A stretch of 64,000 bases of DNA from Capnocytophaga haemolytica (GCF_001553545.1 NZ_CP014227.1:1718501-1782500); one strand, 5' to 3'; counted from the first letter of the stretch, positions 23,788-33,082 are shown. Notes: generated from the sequence alone by a model not told the origin. A program made the numbers and translations.

Positions 23788-24351
23788 ATGAAAAAAACAA
23801 GTACCACACACAAGACCTTATACGGTCAGCTCAGCCTCACAGGCGACGCAAATATCGATAAGCTAAGTATCAATGAGATAGACATTAAGGTAACTGCCTT
23901 AAATGTCGAAATCCTCAAAGACCAACAAGCCTTATCTGAGTACCGCAAGCGTTACGGCAGTACAAGTGTCGTAGGTGCCATTGAAGAGGAGCGTATCAAA
24001 AGGAACAAAGAGCTTATTGCTAAGCTCAAAACCCGACGCGCGCAACTGGTAGCCACAGGAGCAAAGCCTGTAGCCCCCTCAGCGCCCAAAGTGACCCCTA
24101 AGAAACCAGCGGTAACTCCCAAGCCTACGCCTAAACCATCCGTAAAGCCCGCCGAAACCCCAAAAGCAACCCCTAAGCCTTTTGAGGAAAAAGCAGGCAC
24201 TCCTAACTGGTTGCTATTGGGTAGTGCTGCCGCTGCTGCCTTTTTCATCTTGAAAAAAGACAACGGCACACCTAAAACAAAATCTACCCGTAAACCTAAA
24301 ACACGCACTAAACGCGCCACACGCGCCACACACACCAAACGAAGAAAGTAA
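23788..24351 (+). CDS. Coiled-coil, Pro/Lys-repeat protein with anchor and basic tail (187 aa)
   Basis: A helical N-terminal half (about 30-85), then a low-complexity Pro/Lys/Thr stalk (about 95-137, TPKPTPKPSVKPAETPKATP), a membrane helix (about 144-158) and a very basic tail of about 28 residues (many Arg/Lys/Thr). The basic tail is well placed to contact DNA on the inner side of a membrane. Function unknown. Confidence 0.6.
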   Translation: MKKTSTTHKTLYGQLSLTGDANIDKLSINEIDIKVTALNVEILKDQQALSEYRKRYGSTSVVGAIEEERIKRNKELIAKLKTRRAQLVATGAKPVAPSAPKVTPKKPAVTPKPTPKPSVKPAETPKATPKPFEEKAGTPNWLLLGSAAAAAFFILKKDNGTPKTKSTRKPKTRTKRATRATHTKRRK

Positions 24352-24366
24352 CCAAAAGTTAAAACA

Positions 24367-27300
24367 ATGAACTCAGTAGATAAATTCAACGCCTTAGACG
24401 GTAAAGATATTAGCCGCCCCGACCTGTACGAACTCTTGCAACTGGCAAAAAGTGAGGAACAAACGCCTCTTGTACATCGTATCAAAAAAGTACTCGATGC
24501 TTACCCCACTGCCGAAAGTTTCACCATCAACCTCAGCCATAAAGAAAGCGAAGTCGTTCCTCGCTCTTATTTGGCTGGGGTAGATTTGTACACCCCTGAA
24601 GATGAGGAAAACGACCCCGAATTAGCTCTCGGTAAGCCTGTATCCACTAAGGAAATCTACAAAATGGTAACCGACCACATCATCGAGATGATGAAAGACG
24701 CCACAGGCGATAACGTTACCCAAGAATGGAAAACAGACAAACTCTACTGTATGCCCATTAACTTTGACAGCAAAAAACCTTATGGAGGGATTAACGTCTT
24801 TTTTATACACGCTCAACAGAAAAAAATGACGGGGGATATGGTATTTACAAACCCTTACTTCCTTACCTTTAAGCAAGTGGAAGCCCATAAAGGTAAAGTA
24901 AAGAAGGGTGCAGTTGCCTTTAAAGTAATCTATTACACAGAATTGCACGTCTACAAAGACAATGATAACCCCAAAAACAACTTCGAAAGCTACAGCAAAG
25001 AAAAAGTAGTAGCACACCTAAAAGAACTCGGATACACAGACGACAATTTGCCCTTAATCAGTTATATCCCTATGCCTAAATACTACAACGTCTTTAACGG
25101 TGCAGACATAGAAGGCATTGACTTTGGACTTGATGAAGTTATCATAGGGAAAATGACCCCAGAAGATGCAGAGGAAAATCCCGCTGCAAAACTCATCGTA
25201 AAGCACTACCCCAACCCACCCAAAATAGAACATACAGACCCCAATGAAGCCTATTATGACCCCCAAGAAGACGTTGTAAACGTGCCTCCTTTCGAAAGAT
25301 TTATAGGGGCAAACGCCTATTACCGCACCCTATTCCACGAGCTTACCCACTCCACAGGAGTGAAAAAGCGTCTCGACCGTGTTTTAAACACAAAATTCGG
25401 CTCAAAAGAATACGCCTTTGAAGAACTCATTGCTGAGTTCGGCTCCGTATTCCTATCCGCACAAGCAGGTATTATGTGGAAAACATCAAGAAACCACGCC
25501 GAATATCTAAAAAATTGGGCAATAGTATTAGAGGAAACCGAAAAAGACAACAAATTTATGATGCGCGCCTCAGCCGCCGCACAAAAAGCCGCTAACTATA
25601 TCCTCGCCCTCAACTCAGAAGGCGAACCGGCCTTTTGGGCAGAATTAGGCACCCCCCCCACACCTCAAACCTCAAACCCCACACCTCAACCCACCAACTT
25701 CTTAGCTAAAATCGCTAAGAAGTACCCCACTATACCCCAAAAAGAAATCAACGCCCTTTTTGCTCTTACCAAATACCTCAAAGAAAAAGCCCCCAAGAAG
25801 ATTGAAAAGATACACCCAACAATTCACAACGCTACACTCGCCAAATTAGACCCTGAAGGTGTATTTGATGTTACTGACCATAAAAACTATTGGAATGACA
25901 CCATAGTCTTCAATGTATCCGCTAAAGGAATTAAGCACACCATTGAGCTAACTGATTTAGGCTTTAAGATGTATATAGATATGATAAACCACCTAAACGG
26001 ACATCCTTTTGAAGAGGAAATACACAAAGGCATAGCAGACCAATTAGCCGATGAAACTATACAAGAAATCATAAAAAGTAAAGAAGACGACGACTTCTTA
26101 ATCGGCACACGAAAAAAACAACGCACTGAAGCCACAGAAGAGAAACAGCTCCCAAAAAACACAGAGGATTGGGATAACTACATACTCGATAGAGCCAAAA
26201 AACTCAAAATAGACCTTAGCCAATACCCTGTTGAAAAACAAAATAATATTAAGTATGTAATTTCCACTACCTACTACAAAAAATGGGAAGCATTTTATGA
26301 AAAATGGGCAAAGAAGGTAAAATGCCAACCTGAGCACATCCGTGCATTAATGTTCGGCTCAGGCTTAGCAGGGCAACCTTGGCTTGTCGAGAAAGACGAA
26401 ACATTCTACCTTGATGATATATACATCATACCCGCTTTTCATCTTGAAGACTTAGGTTTAGCCATAAAAAAAGGAAGGTCTTACATATTCTCAGAAATAG
26501 GACTTGAAATTGTTCACGACTTACAAAAAACAAGAGGCGTAACAAAAAACTATGAGGAATATGTTACTGATAAAAGTGCCGAAATGAAAGCAAAAGGCTA
26601 CAAATGGAGTACTGTCAAAGGCGATTGGGTAAAAACAAGCAATATCCTCACCAAAGACAAACTTAACAGAATGCTGGGAAACAAGAAAAAGCAAACTGCC
26701 CTCGCCACCCCACACCTCGCCGTCTCCACCGACCGCTTTAAAGAAATGTCAAGACGAGAGCTGCGTGTTTACACCCTCGAGTACTACAACAAGTATCTCA
26801 AAGGGCACAAAGCACTTATCAAAAAAGCACTAAAAGAAGTCGTACTAACCTCTGCCGCAGGGCGCAAAATCGCACGTGGCGAAGCTATGTATGCTGCAAA
26901 AGTCGCAGCCGTTGAGCACCTTAAAGAACTCATTGAGAACTCAACCTACAATAATTGGGGCGACCGCAAAACCACTGATGGAAAAGACGTTATCGGCTAT
27001 ATGAATTTCAAGTCCAAACTCACCATTGACGGCGAAAAACGCCACGTTCGTATATCCCTTGCCGTCTATAAAGATAGAAAAACAGAACTCAAAAATATGG
27101 AGGTGGGACGTAAAGAAAAAAAGACGTCTCAACCTACGCAGAACCCAGTAGGCACTCTGCAAGACGAGGAGGTTGAGACGTCTTCTGGGCGCAAAGGTAC
27201 AACAAAAAAACTTTCCACCAAAGAAAAAACAAAAAAAGTTTCAAAAACCGCCCCTATTCGCCCCTCTGACAACATACGCCTCGCCGCTCCTGAAATCCCC

Positions 27301-28092
27301 AATGAGGAGGAAAGCCACGACATTTACGTTGAGGATTTACCTATCGACAAGCTTACGCCTTACTTAGACCTTAGCTATAGTAGCTCTAAGGACGGACGTA
27401 CCACACTCGCCGACCGTCTCAATGCCGCACCCTCGCACCGCGAAATGTACCACATCGACCGCTACGATATGGCGCACTTTCTCGGCAACCTCGAACGCAA
27501 AACTACCGACAGCCTCGTCATCACAATGACAGGGGGACAAGGTAGCGGAAAAACCCGCTTTGCTTTTCAGTTCATCGATGACCTGGCACAACGGTACCGT
27601 GTCGGACACGTTTCGATAGAAGAAACTCCCGACAGCCTTCTCTACGAGCAGAAGGCCCTGCAATACCTCAATGACCGCGCTGTCCACAACGTTGAGGCTG
27701 CCGATGTGCGAAGTATTGCAGAACTCGATGCCCTTATCAAGCGTAACGACGTAATTGTCATTGATAGCTACCAAAAGCTCAAAGAGATAGACCCTAAGTT
27801 CGAAATTGACAAAGACCTTCGAAAGAAGTACAACGGAAAACTATTTTTGGTCATATTCCAGCAAACCGTAGACGGTAAGATGCGCGGCGGAAGCAAGTCC
27901 CAGTACGATGGCGATATAATCCTATTCACCCAAAAGTTTCCCGACTATCGCGACAACTACGTCTATCCCGACAAGAACCGTTACAATAGTGTTCCTGCCA
28001 GCCTACTCAGGTATAACATCGCTGAAAAAGCGCTTATACCTGTAGAAGCAGAGGAGGAACCAACGCAAACAAATGTGTATAACCTATATTAA
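24367..28092 (+). CDS. Polyvalent protein: ArdC-like, zincin and RecA-like ATPase domains (1241 aa)
   Basis: The largest product. The N-terminal part resembles ArdC-type antirestriction proteins and includes a zincin site HELTHSTG (H324, E325, H328). The middle contains a further domain (about 800-905) resembling the BECR/LPD-type modules of polyvalent proteins. The C-terminal part is a RecA/RadA-like ATPase with Walker A GGQGSGKT (about 1056-1063), VSIEET and Walker B VIVIDSYQ (about 1126). Multi-domain proteins of this kind are thought to enter the host with phage or plasmid DNA and blunt defences. The ATPase could alternatively act in packaging, as no other packaging motor was found. Confidence 0.75.
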   Translation: MNSVDKFNALDGKDISRPDLYELLQLAKSEEQTPLVHRIKKVLDAYPTAESFTINLSHKESEVVPRSYLAGVDLYTPEDEENDPELALGKPVSTKEIYKMVTDHIIEMMKDATGDNVTQEWKTDKLYCMPINFDSKKPYGGINVFFIHAQQKKMTGDMVFTNPYFLTFKQVEAHKGKVKKGAVAFKVIYYTELHVYKDNDNPKNNFESYSKEKVVAHLKELGYTDDNLPLISYIPMPKYYNVFNGADIEGIDFGLDEVIIGKMTPEDAEENPAAKLIVKHYPNPPKIEHTDPNEAYYDPQEDVVNVPPFERFIGANAYYRTLFHELTHSTGVKKRLDRVLNTKFGSKEYAFEELIAEFGSVFLSAQAGIMWKTSRNHAEYLKNWAIVLEETEKDNKFMMRASAAAQKAANYILALNSEGEPAFWAELGTPPTPQTSNPTPQPTNFLAKIAKKYPTIPQKEINALFALTKYLKEKAPKKIEKIHPTIHNATLAKLDPEGVFDVTDHKNYWNDTIVFNVSAKGIKHTIELTDLGFKMYIDMINHLNGHPFEEEIHKGIADQLADETIQEIIKSKEDDDFLIGTRKKQRTEATEEKQLPKNTEDWDNYILDRAKKLKIDLSQYPVEKQNNIKYVISTTYYKKWEAFYEKWAKKVKCQPEHIRALMFGSGLAGQPWLVEKDETFYLDDIYIIPAFHLEDLGLAIKKGRSYIFSEIGLEIVHDLQKTRGVTKNYEEYVTDKSAEMKAKGYKWSTVKGDWVKTSNILTKDKLNRMLGNKKKQTALATPHLAVSTDRFKEMSRRELRVYTLEYYNKYLKGHKALIKKALKEVVLTSAAGRKIARGEAMYAAKVAAVEHLKELIENSTYNNWGDRKTTDGKDVIGYMNFKSKLTIDGEKRHVRISLAVYKDRKTELKNMEVGRKEKKTSQPTQNPVGTLQDEEVETSSGRKGTTKKLSTKEKTKKVSKTAPIRPSDNIRLAAPEIPNEEESHDIYVEDLPIDKLTPYLDLSYSSSKDGRTTLADRLNAAPSHREMYHIDRYDMAHFLGNLERKTTDSLVITMTGGQGSGKTRFAFQFIDDLAQRYRVGHVSIEETPDSLLYEQKALQYLNDRAVHNVEAADVRSIAELDALIKRNDVIVIDSYQKLKEIDPKFEIDKDLRKKYNGKLFLVIFQQTVDGKMRGGSKSQYDGDIILFTQKFPDYRDNYVYPDKNRYNSVPASLLRYNIAEKALIPVEAEEEPTQTNVYNLY

Positions 28093-28103
28093 TATAAATA
28101 AGT

Positions 28104-28313
28104 ATGGATAAGAATGTAAGAAAACAGGTTTTCACTAATATTTTTAATGAAAAACGTTCTCTTGATGGAAAAATCCAAAAGTTAGAGAACTTTATTGAAA
28201 GTAATGGATTTAAACTTATTGATAGAACGCAACAATCGTTGCTAATAGCGCAATATGAAGCTATGCTAAATTATAGTTCTATTCTCGAAAAGAGGTTGGA
28301 CACATTAAGATAA
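28104..28313 (+). CDS. Small helical protein (69 aa)
   Basis: Soluble, charged and helical (SLDGKIQKLENFIESNGFKL). Follows the polyvalent gene by 11 bases. No family recognised; probably part of the late operon. Confidence 0.55.
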   Translation: MDKNVRKQVFTNIFNEKRSLDGKIQKLENFIESNGFKLIDRTQQSLLIAQYEAMLNYSSILEKRLDTLR

Positions 28314-28336
28314 GTAACTAATAAAACACAATAAAG

Positions 28337-28537
28337 ATGAGTAAATTAAACAGTAGTAATTCTCGCGAAATGACCGTAAAGTTACGAGTTCTTCGTAAAG
28401 GCTATAAAATCCGTAAAGGCGGTGAAGTAGTCTATGTAGGTTCTCCAAAGACAAAAACAATCTTAAAGCACCGTCGTCAAGCTGACAAGCTGCTTAAAGG
28501 TTCTTTGAAGCGCCTGCGCAAGGCAAGACGTCGCTAA
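28337..28537 (+). CDS. Very basic small protein, possible DNA-binding virion component (66 aa)
   Basis: More than a third of residues are Lys or Arg, ending LKGSLKRLRKARRR. The last gene before the late terminator. Its charge suggests nucleic-acid binding or genome condensation, but there is no recognised family and the function is inferred from composition alone. Confidence 0.58.
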   Translation: MSKLNSSNSREMTVKLRVLRKGYKIRKGGEVVYVGSPKTKTILKHRRQADKLLKGSLKRLRKARRR

Positions 28538-28558
28538 AAGTGCCGCGCCTGAGTTCAT

Positions 28559-28584
28559 AGCTGCCCCGTAAGGCAGCTTTTTTT
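28559..28584 (+). terminator. Late-operon terminator
   Basis: AGCTGCC (28559-28565), six-base loop, GGCAGCT (28572-28578), then T6. Closes the late operon opened near 11164. Confidence 0.85.
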
Positions 28585-28595
28585 ACGCCCACCCC

Positions 28596-28625
28596 TTGCC
28601 AATTCAAAAACATTTACTACCTTTG
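28596..28625 (+). promoter_or_regulatory. Promoter of the toxin-antitoxin pair
   Basis: TTG (28596-28598), a 19-base spacer and TACCTTTG (28618-28625) give a canonical promoter. Its start site near 28632 leaves only a 12-base leader before the ATG at 28644 and excludes the longer open frame beginning at 28596. Confidence 0.75.
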
Positions 28626-28643
28626 CCAAAAAATTACAAACGT

Positions 28644-28808
28644 ATGAAAACAGTAGAAAAGAAAAAACAAGATAAAATAGGAAAAAACAAATACACCCGC
28701 GCAGAAAAACAACGCGCCATTACCGAAATATCAAAATCTATCAACGCCTCAATGACAAAGCGTTACCTATTCGATATGCTATTTAAAAAACAATCAGCTG
28801 AAAGATGA
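28644..28808 (+). CDS. Putative antitoxin paired with PIN toxin (54 aa)
   Basis: A small, lysine-rich, helical protein overlapping the PIN-domain gene by 4 bases (ATGA), the usual gene order and coupling of a VapBC-type module. The C-terminal half could wrap a toxin. No recognised DNA-binding fold. The antitoxin role is inferred from size, charge, its own promoter and the partner. Confidence 0.6.
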   Translation: MKTVEKKKQDKIGKNKYTRAEKQRAITEISKSINASMTKRYLFDMLFKKQSAER

Positions 28809-29317
28809 TACTCATTACCGATAGCAACATCATAGTTAGTGCCCTAATATCTCCACGAGGTAGCTGCGCTATCATACTAAAAACAAGAAGCAAATTAGGG
28901 TTCTGTGCCCCCTCATACCTCTTTTTTGAGGTAAAAGAACATTGGGACGTAATAAAAAAGTATTCACCACTCTCCGAAAAAGAACTCAGAACAGAACTCG
29001 ATTACTACAAAAGCATAATAACAACCTACAACGTAAGCGAGATACCAACCCCTATATTAGACAAAGCATTCGAAATAATCAAAGATATAGATAGAGACGA
29101 CGTATTCTTTTTCGGGTTACACCTACAAACAGGGTATAAAATCTGGACAGGCGATAAAGAACTTATAAAAGGACTTACCAAAAAAGGATACGGTGATATA
29201 TTCGTAAAAGATGAAGAAATAAAAGCAGAACTATACCGAAAAGGGAAAGAAGTAGAAAAACGTAAAATCAGTAAGCCCAAAACCACAAAGAACGCTAAGA
29301 CAACAAAGAAAAAATAA
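28805..29317 (+). CDS. PIN-domain ribonuclease, probable toxin (170 aa)
   Basis: The PIN acidic residues are in place: D6 (LITDSNIIVSAL), E42 (FFEVKEH), D98/D99 (DIDRDDVFF) and D117 (WTGDKEL). PIN toxins cut RNA with magnesium. The C-terminal 25 residues are a lysine-rich low-complexity tail. A separate promoter and its location between the late operon and the integrase mark it as an independently expressed accessory gene, possibly for element maintenance or defence against other phages. Confidence 0.82.
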   Translation: MILITDSNIIVSALISPRGSCAIILKTRSKLGFCAPSYLFFEVKEHWDVIKKYSPLSEKELRTELDYYKSIITTYNVSEIPTPILDKAFEIIKDIDRDDVFFFGLHLQTGYKIWTGDKELIKGLTKKGYGDIFVKDEEIKAELYRKGKEVEKRKISKPKTTKNAKTTKKK

Positions 29318-29680
29318 ACTTCATTCCTCATTTGAGGGAAGGAACTCAGCAAACGGCACGCCAAAGAAGCACGCCGTTTGTCGCTTTAACACAAAACTTA
29401 CCACAACAACATAATAGACCTGTATTTACACCTCACCGCTGTATGATACAAATTAGCTCTGCGACACTTTGAGAAACAGAGGAAAGGGCATTTTTTGTCA
29501 TTGAAACCCGTTGCACACAAAACCCGCCCCCTTATGTTACAGTTTATTTTTTGAATTGTATGTACTTTTGTGTGCAATTATTTTGCTGTTTATCAGCGTA
29601 TTATACCGCAAAAACGCACTGCATACAGAACACACACACTTTTCTGTATTATTTATTGCAGAGAGAGAGCTGGGTAGGGG
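29318..29680. other. Right attachment arm, no gene seen
   Basis: AAACGGC (about 29352) pairs with GCCGTTT (about 29373), a likely terminator after the toxin gene. TGCACACAAAA at 29512-29522 and its inverse at 29566-29576 repeat the motif found in the left arm. The final part reads into the integrase stop at 29681. No open frame with credible composition. Confidence 0.55.
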
Positions 29681-30841
29681 TCAGAAGGTGAAATCGACTG
29701 TTTTTACCGTCTCATCGGCAAACTTATTGCGAGCAGTGTACATTTCCGTAATCTTTAAGTCGTGATGTCGCGCTTGGTCGCGCACCTTTATGGCGGGGAT
29801 ACCCGTATTGAGTAGGTCAGTGATGCCTGTATCCTTGAGTGAGTAGAATTGGTATTTGCTATCAAACTTATGTTCTTTTCTGAACTTAGCCCAGCGGTCT
29901 GAAATCTTTTTAGGAGTGAGCTGCTTTTTGCCTGTCTTAAAATCATTATAACAGAATAGGTAATCGTCAGGCTTTGCATTGCCGATATGCTGCGCAAGGT
30001 CAGCCAGCAAAGCGTTGGGTATGGTAACGGCTTCCGTCTTTTTATTCTTAGAGTTCTCACCTTCTACCAATATAAAGCCCCTAAACAACTGCACGTCCTT
30101 CACTTTGAGCTTTGTTAGCTCCGTGCGCCGTATAAAGCAGTAATAAGTAAGCATACAAAGCACGTAAAAATGAAAATCAGTATCGCGTAATGCTCTTACC
30201 TTCTCTTTAACAGCTTGGCTAAGTACTTCGCGTTTTTTCTGTGTTTTAGCCTTAGTTTTTATACCTTCTGCGGCATTTTGCTTTACAAACTGTTTATCTT
30301 TACACCATTCTAAGAAGGTATTGAGGAAACGCAGGTGGTTGTTATAAGTTCGAGGGCTGTTTTTACGTTCGTAATATAAGTAATCGAGGTAGTTTGTTAT
30401 GAAAAACCTATCCAGCTCAATGATAAATTTCAATTCTATTTTCTTATCTTTTACGTACTTCATAAGCATATCGAGCATAGAGCGATAGGAACGCACCGTA
30501 TCGGGTCGCTTGATGCCGTCATCTACTTCACGTTGCTGCATACTTATAAATAGCTCTGCACAATACTCTAATGATTTGTAGCTTACATCTTGCATCTCAT
30601 AGAACGGCGACCAGCCTTGCGATAGCTTTAAGTTGATGGCTGCTATCATTCTTTGGGCGTATCGTTCCCGCTCACGCGTGCTTTTCATTTGGGGCACACG
30701 TTGCCTAAAACGCTTAAATTCATTCTGAGCGGGTACTTTGGCGTAATAAGAGATACGCCATTCCTTGCCCTTTTTAAGTTCTGCGGGCTTGTAGTCTACG
30801 AATACCCTACGCGAAGAGGTGTTATTTTCTTTCTTAGGCAT
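29681..30841 (-). CDS. int: Tyrosine recombinase (phage integrase)
   Basis: 386 residues. An arm-binding N-terminus (about 1-75), a SAM-like core-binding domain (about 95-195) and the catalytic domain. Visible catalytic elements are Arg in CFIRRTELTKL, a beta-hairpin lysine in the ENSKNKK region, the box-II segment YSLKDTGITDLL, and the C-terminal QARHHDLKITEMY with the nucleophilic tyrosine. Box II has S-L-K-D where HxLRH is usual, a variant that needs alignment with Bacteroidota relatives. It catalyses integration at tRNA-fMet and lies next to attR, pointing inward. Confidence 0.9.
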   Translation of the reverse strand: MPKKENNTSSRRVFVDYKPAELKKGKEWRISYYAKVPAQNEFKRFRQRVPQMKSTRERERYAQRMIAAINLKLSQGWSPFYEMQDVSYKSLEYCAELFISMQQREVDDGIKRPDTVRSYRSMLDMLMKYVKDKKIELKFIIELDRFFITNYLDYLYYERKNSPRTYNNHLRFLNTFLEWCKDKQFVKQNAAEGIKTKAKTQKKREVLSQAVKEKVRALRDTDFHFYVLCMLTYYCFIRRTELTKLKVKDVQLFRGFILVEGENSKNKKTEAVTIPNALLADLAQHIGNAKPDDYLFCYNDFKTGKKQLTPKKISDRWAKFRKEHKFDSKYQFYSLKDTGITDLLNTGIPAIKVRDQARHHDLKITEMYTARNKFADETVKTVDFTF

Positions 30842-30949
30842 TTTTTTATTTAGGGCTATTCATCAATAGTCCTAAATAAGCCTTAAAAATCATTTTTCAT
30901 AGTGTGGCGGATAACTGACCCGAATTTGTCCCACACTTTTTAATAAAAT

Positions 30950-30984
30950 CGGCGTAACTCGCTATCAAATAACACGTTACGCCG
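30950..30984 (-). terminator. Element-supplied terminator for tRNA-fMet
   Basis: CGGCGTAAC (30950-30958) pairs with GTTACGCCG (30976-30984); on the minus strand it is followed by ATTTTATT. It resembles the chromosomal terminator at 3449-3481 in position and stem but not in loop, and replaces it behind the tRNA after integration. Confidence 0.7.
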
Positions 30985-30990
30985 CTTTAG

Positions 30991-31063
<73 letters not shown>

Positions 31064-31138
31064 CTGTAAATCGGGTGCAAAATTACAAACTATTTTTGAT
31101 ATAGCAAGCATTTTTGCATTTTTTTTTAAACTTTTTTA

Positions 31139-32245
31139 TTACTCTTTATATATTCTCTTGATTCTGTGTGCCATAGAAGTAATAAGCTCATACGATATTG
31201 TACCAGCTGATTCCGCTAATGCCTCTGCTGTATGGTTTCTATCGAAGACAATCACCTCATCGCCTTCTTTGCAATCAATTGATGTGATATCTACTAAAAT
31301 CATATCCATACATACATTTCCGAGTATAGGTGCTTTCTCTCCATTGATGAATACATAACCCTTACCCTTGCCGTAGATACGGTTAATCCCATCAGCGTGT
31401 CCTACAGGGATGGTTGCTGTGTGTGTAGGACGATCGGCAATATAACCTCTGTTGTAGCCGAGACTATCACCTGTTTTTAGCTGGTGAATTTGCGAAATCA
31501 CACTTTTAAGTGCTGCAATAGGGGTCATATTGGGTTGTAGGGAAGCGTCATTAGCAAAGCCATACATCCCAATACCACAGCGCACCATATCAAATTGTGC
31601 CTCAGGATAATTGAGTATACCAGAGGTATTGCATTGATGGTAAATCACTTTATAATCAAATGTAGCATCAATTTTCTTTTGAAACTTCACAAATAGAGCT
31701 ATTTGATTTTTTGTAAATTCTCGTTCGTTCATATCTTCAGAAGCTGCTAAGTGTGAATAAGCTGTTTTTACAGAGATATGAGGGTTGTTTTTTAACAAAG
31801 GTAATACGTCATCCATTTCTTCTAAATCAAAACCCAAACGATTTAGCCCTGTGTTGCATTTTATATGTACTGGATAGTGCTCTAAATGCTTGTCTTTTGC
31901 AAAGTCTAAGAACTGAGTTAAGATACGTTTGCTGTAAAGTGTCGGTTCTAAGTTGTACTTTATGATATCCTCAAAATTTACTGCCTGAGGATGCAACACC
32001 AGTATAGGCAGTTTGAGTTCTCTTTCGCGCAAGGCAATTCCTTCAGAGGTGAAGGCTACTGCAAAATAATTTGCCAAGTTCTTACGCTCAATATAGGAGG
32101 CTATTTCTAAAGAATTATTCCCATATGAGGAGGCTTTTACTACTGCCAAAAATCGTGTCTCAGGTTTTAACCTACTGCGTAAGTATTTGATATTCTTTTC
32201 TAATGCTGATAAATCAATTTCTAATACTGTCTCTTCTGTTTTCAT
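31139..32245 (-). CDS. alr: Alanine racemase
   Basis: A PLP enzyme interconverting L- and D-alanine for peptidoglycan; cytosolic. 368 residues, normal length. The PLP lysine is in FLAVVKASSYGN near residue 38; the catalytic tyrosine region is in the C-terminal beta domain (GDSLGYNRGYI and later). HIKCNTGLNRLGF and MVRCGIGMYGF are family motifs. It follows the enoyl-CoA hydratase gene with 2 bases between, so the two share a transcript. Confidence 0.94.
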   Translation of the reverse strand: MKTEETVLEIDLSALEKNIKYLRSRLKPETRFLAVVKASSYGNNSLEIASYIERKNLANYFAVAFTSEGIALRERELKLPILVLHPQAVNFEDIIKYNLEPTLYSKRILTQFLDFAKDKHLEHYPVHIKCNTGLNRLGFDLEEMDDVLPLLKNNPHISVKTAYSHLAASEDMNEREFTKNQIALFVKFQKKIDATFDYKVIYHQCNTSGILNYPEAQFDMVRCGIGMYGFANDASLQPNMTPIAALKSVISQIHQLKTGDSLGYNRGYIADRPTHTATIPVGHADGINRIYGKGKGYVFINGEKAPILGNVCMDMILVDITSIDCKEGDEVIVFDRNHTAEALAESAGTISYELITSMAHRIKRIYKE

Positions 32246-32247
32246 CT

Positions 32248-33018
32248 TTAATCTTTGTTCTTAAATTTAGCTAACATTGCTTTGGTTTGTTCTGAAAGTA
32301 CTAATTTGCCTGATATAGCTGCATTCTTAATGAGTTCTTCTTCCCAATGTTCTGTGCCCTGCCAAGTGATACGTTTCATTTCTGAGAGGGCTTCTGGGTT
32401 TGATTGTAAAAGTTTATCTAAAAAGTAATCAATTTCTTTATCCATATCCTTTGTGTTTTCAAATACTCTTGCAAATAGCCCTTTTTCTTGTACCCAATAG
32501 GCACTTTTCCACTGGTCAGGAGCCATAAATAGCTCATTGAGTGTTGCCTGACCTGCCTTACGCAGTATCACAGGGGCAATGACAAATGGACCAATGCCCA
32601 ATGAGAGTTCGGATAGTTTCACACTTGCTGCCTCAGTGGCGAAAACATAGTCCATTGCGGCAACTAAGCCCACACCACCACCTACGGTTTTACCTTGTAC
32701 ACGACCAATGATGAGCTTTGTACAACGGCGCATTGCTAAGAACAAGTGTGCAAAACCTTCGAAAAAGCGCTTACCGTTTGCCTCATCTTCAATCGCTAAG
32801 AGTTCATCAAAGGAGGCTCCTGCGCAGAAAGCTCTATCTCCTTCGCTTTTGAGCAGTATTAAGCGTACTGACTTATCCTCTGAGAGAAGATCTATTTCTC
32901 GGGTAAGGCGCTCCAAAAGTTCCAAAGGAAATGAGTTGGATTTGGGGTGCCCAAACTCTACTATTGCTACACAGTTTTCAATCTTTGTGTATAGAGATCC
33001 ATTCAATCTATCTGTCAT
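32248..33018 (-). CDS. Enoyl-CoA hydratase/isomerase family protein
   Basis: 256-residue crotonase fold. The oxyanion-hole motifs are RAFCAGASFDEL near residue 67 and GKTVGGGVGLVAAMDYVFAT near 110. The presence of a Glu in the usual active-site region (SELSLGIGPFV) suggests a true hydratase, possibly in leucine or fatty-acid breakdown. Substrate not decided. Upstream gene of the alr unit. Confidence 0.85.
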   Translation of the reverse strand: MTDRLNGSLYTKIENCVAIVEFGHPKSNSFPLELLERLTREIDLLSEDKSVRLILLKSEGDRAFCAGASFDELLAIEDEANGKRFFEGFAHLFLAMRRCTKLIIGRVQGKTVGGGVGLVAAMDYVFATEAASVKLSELSLGIGPFVIAPVILRKAGQATLNELFMAPDQWKSAYWVQEKGLFARVFENTKDMDKEIDYFLDKLLQSNPEALSEMKRITWQGTEHWEEELIKNAAISGKLVLSEQTKAMLAKFKNKD

Positions 33019-33064
33019 TGCAAATATTTTTCTTAAAAATTTGTTTTAGTTCATATATTTGTAT

Positions 33065-33072
33065 TATCTTTG
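33065..33072 (+). promoter_or_regulatory. tRNA-Ala promoter -7 box
   Basis: TATCTTTG, 10 bases before the tRNA, with TTTG at 33040-33043 upstream (21-base spacer). Confidence 0.65.
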
Positions 33073-33082
33073 CGCCCTGAAC

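Noticed and set aside
28596..28643. N-terminal extension of the antitoxin candidate
   Set aside because: The extension lies inside the promoter (TTG-19-TACCTTTG), so it would not be transcribed.
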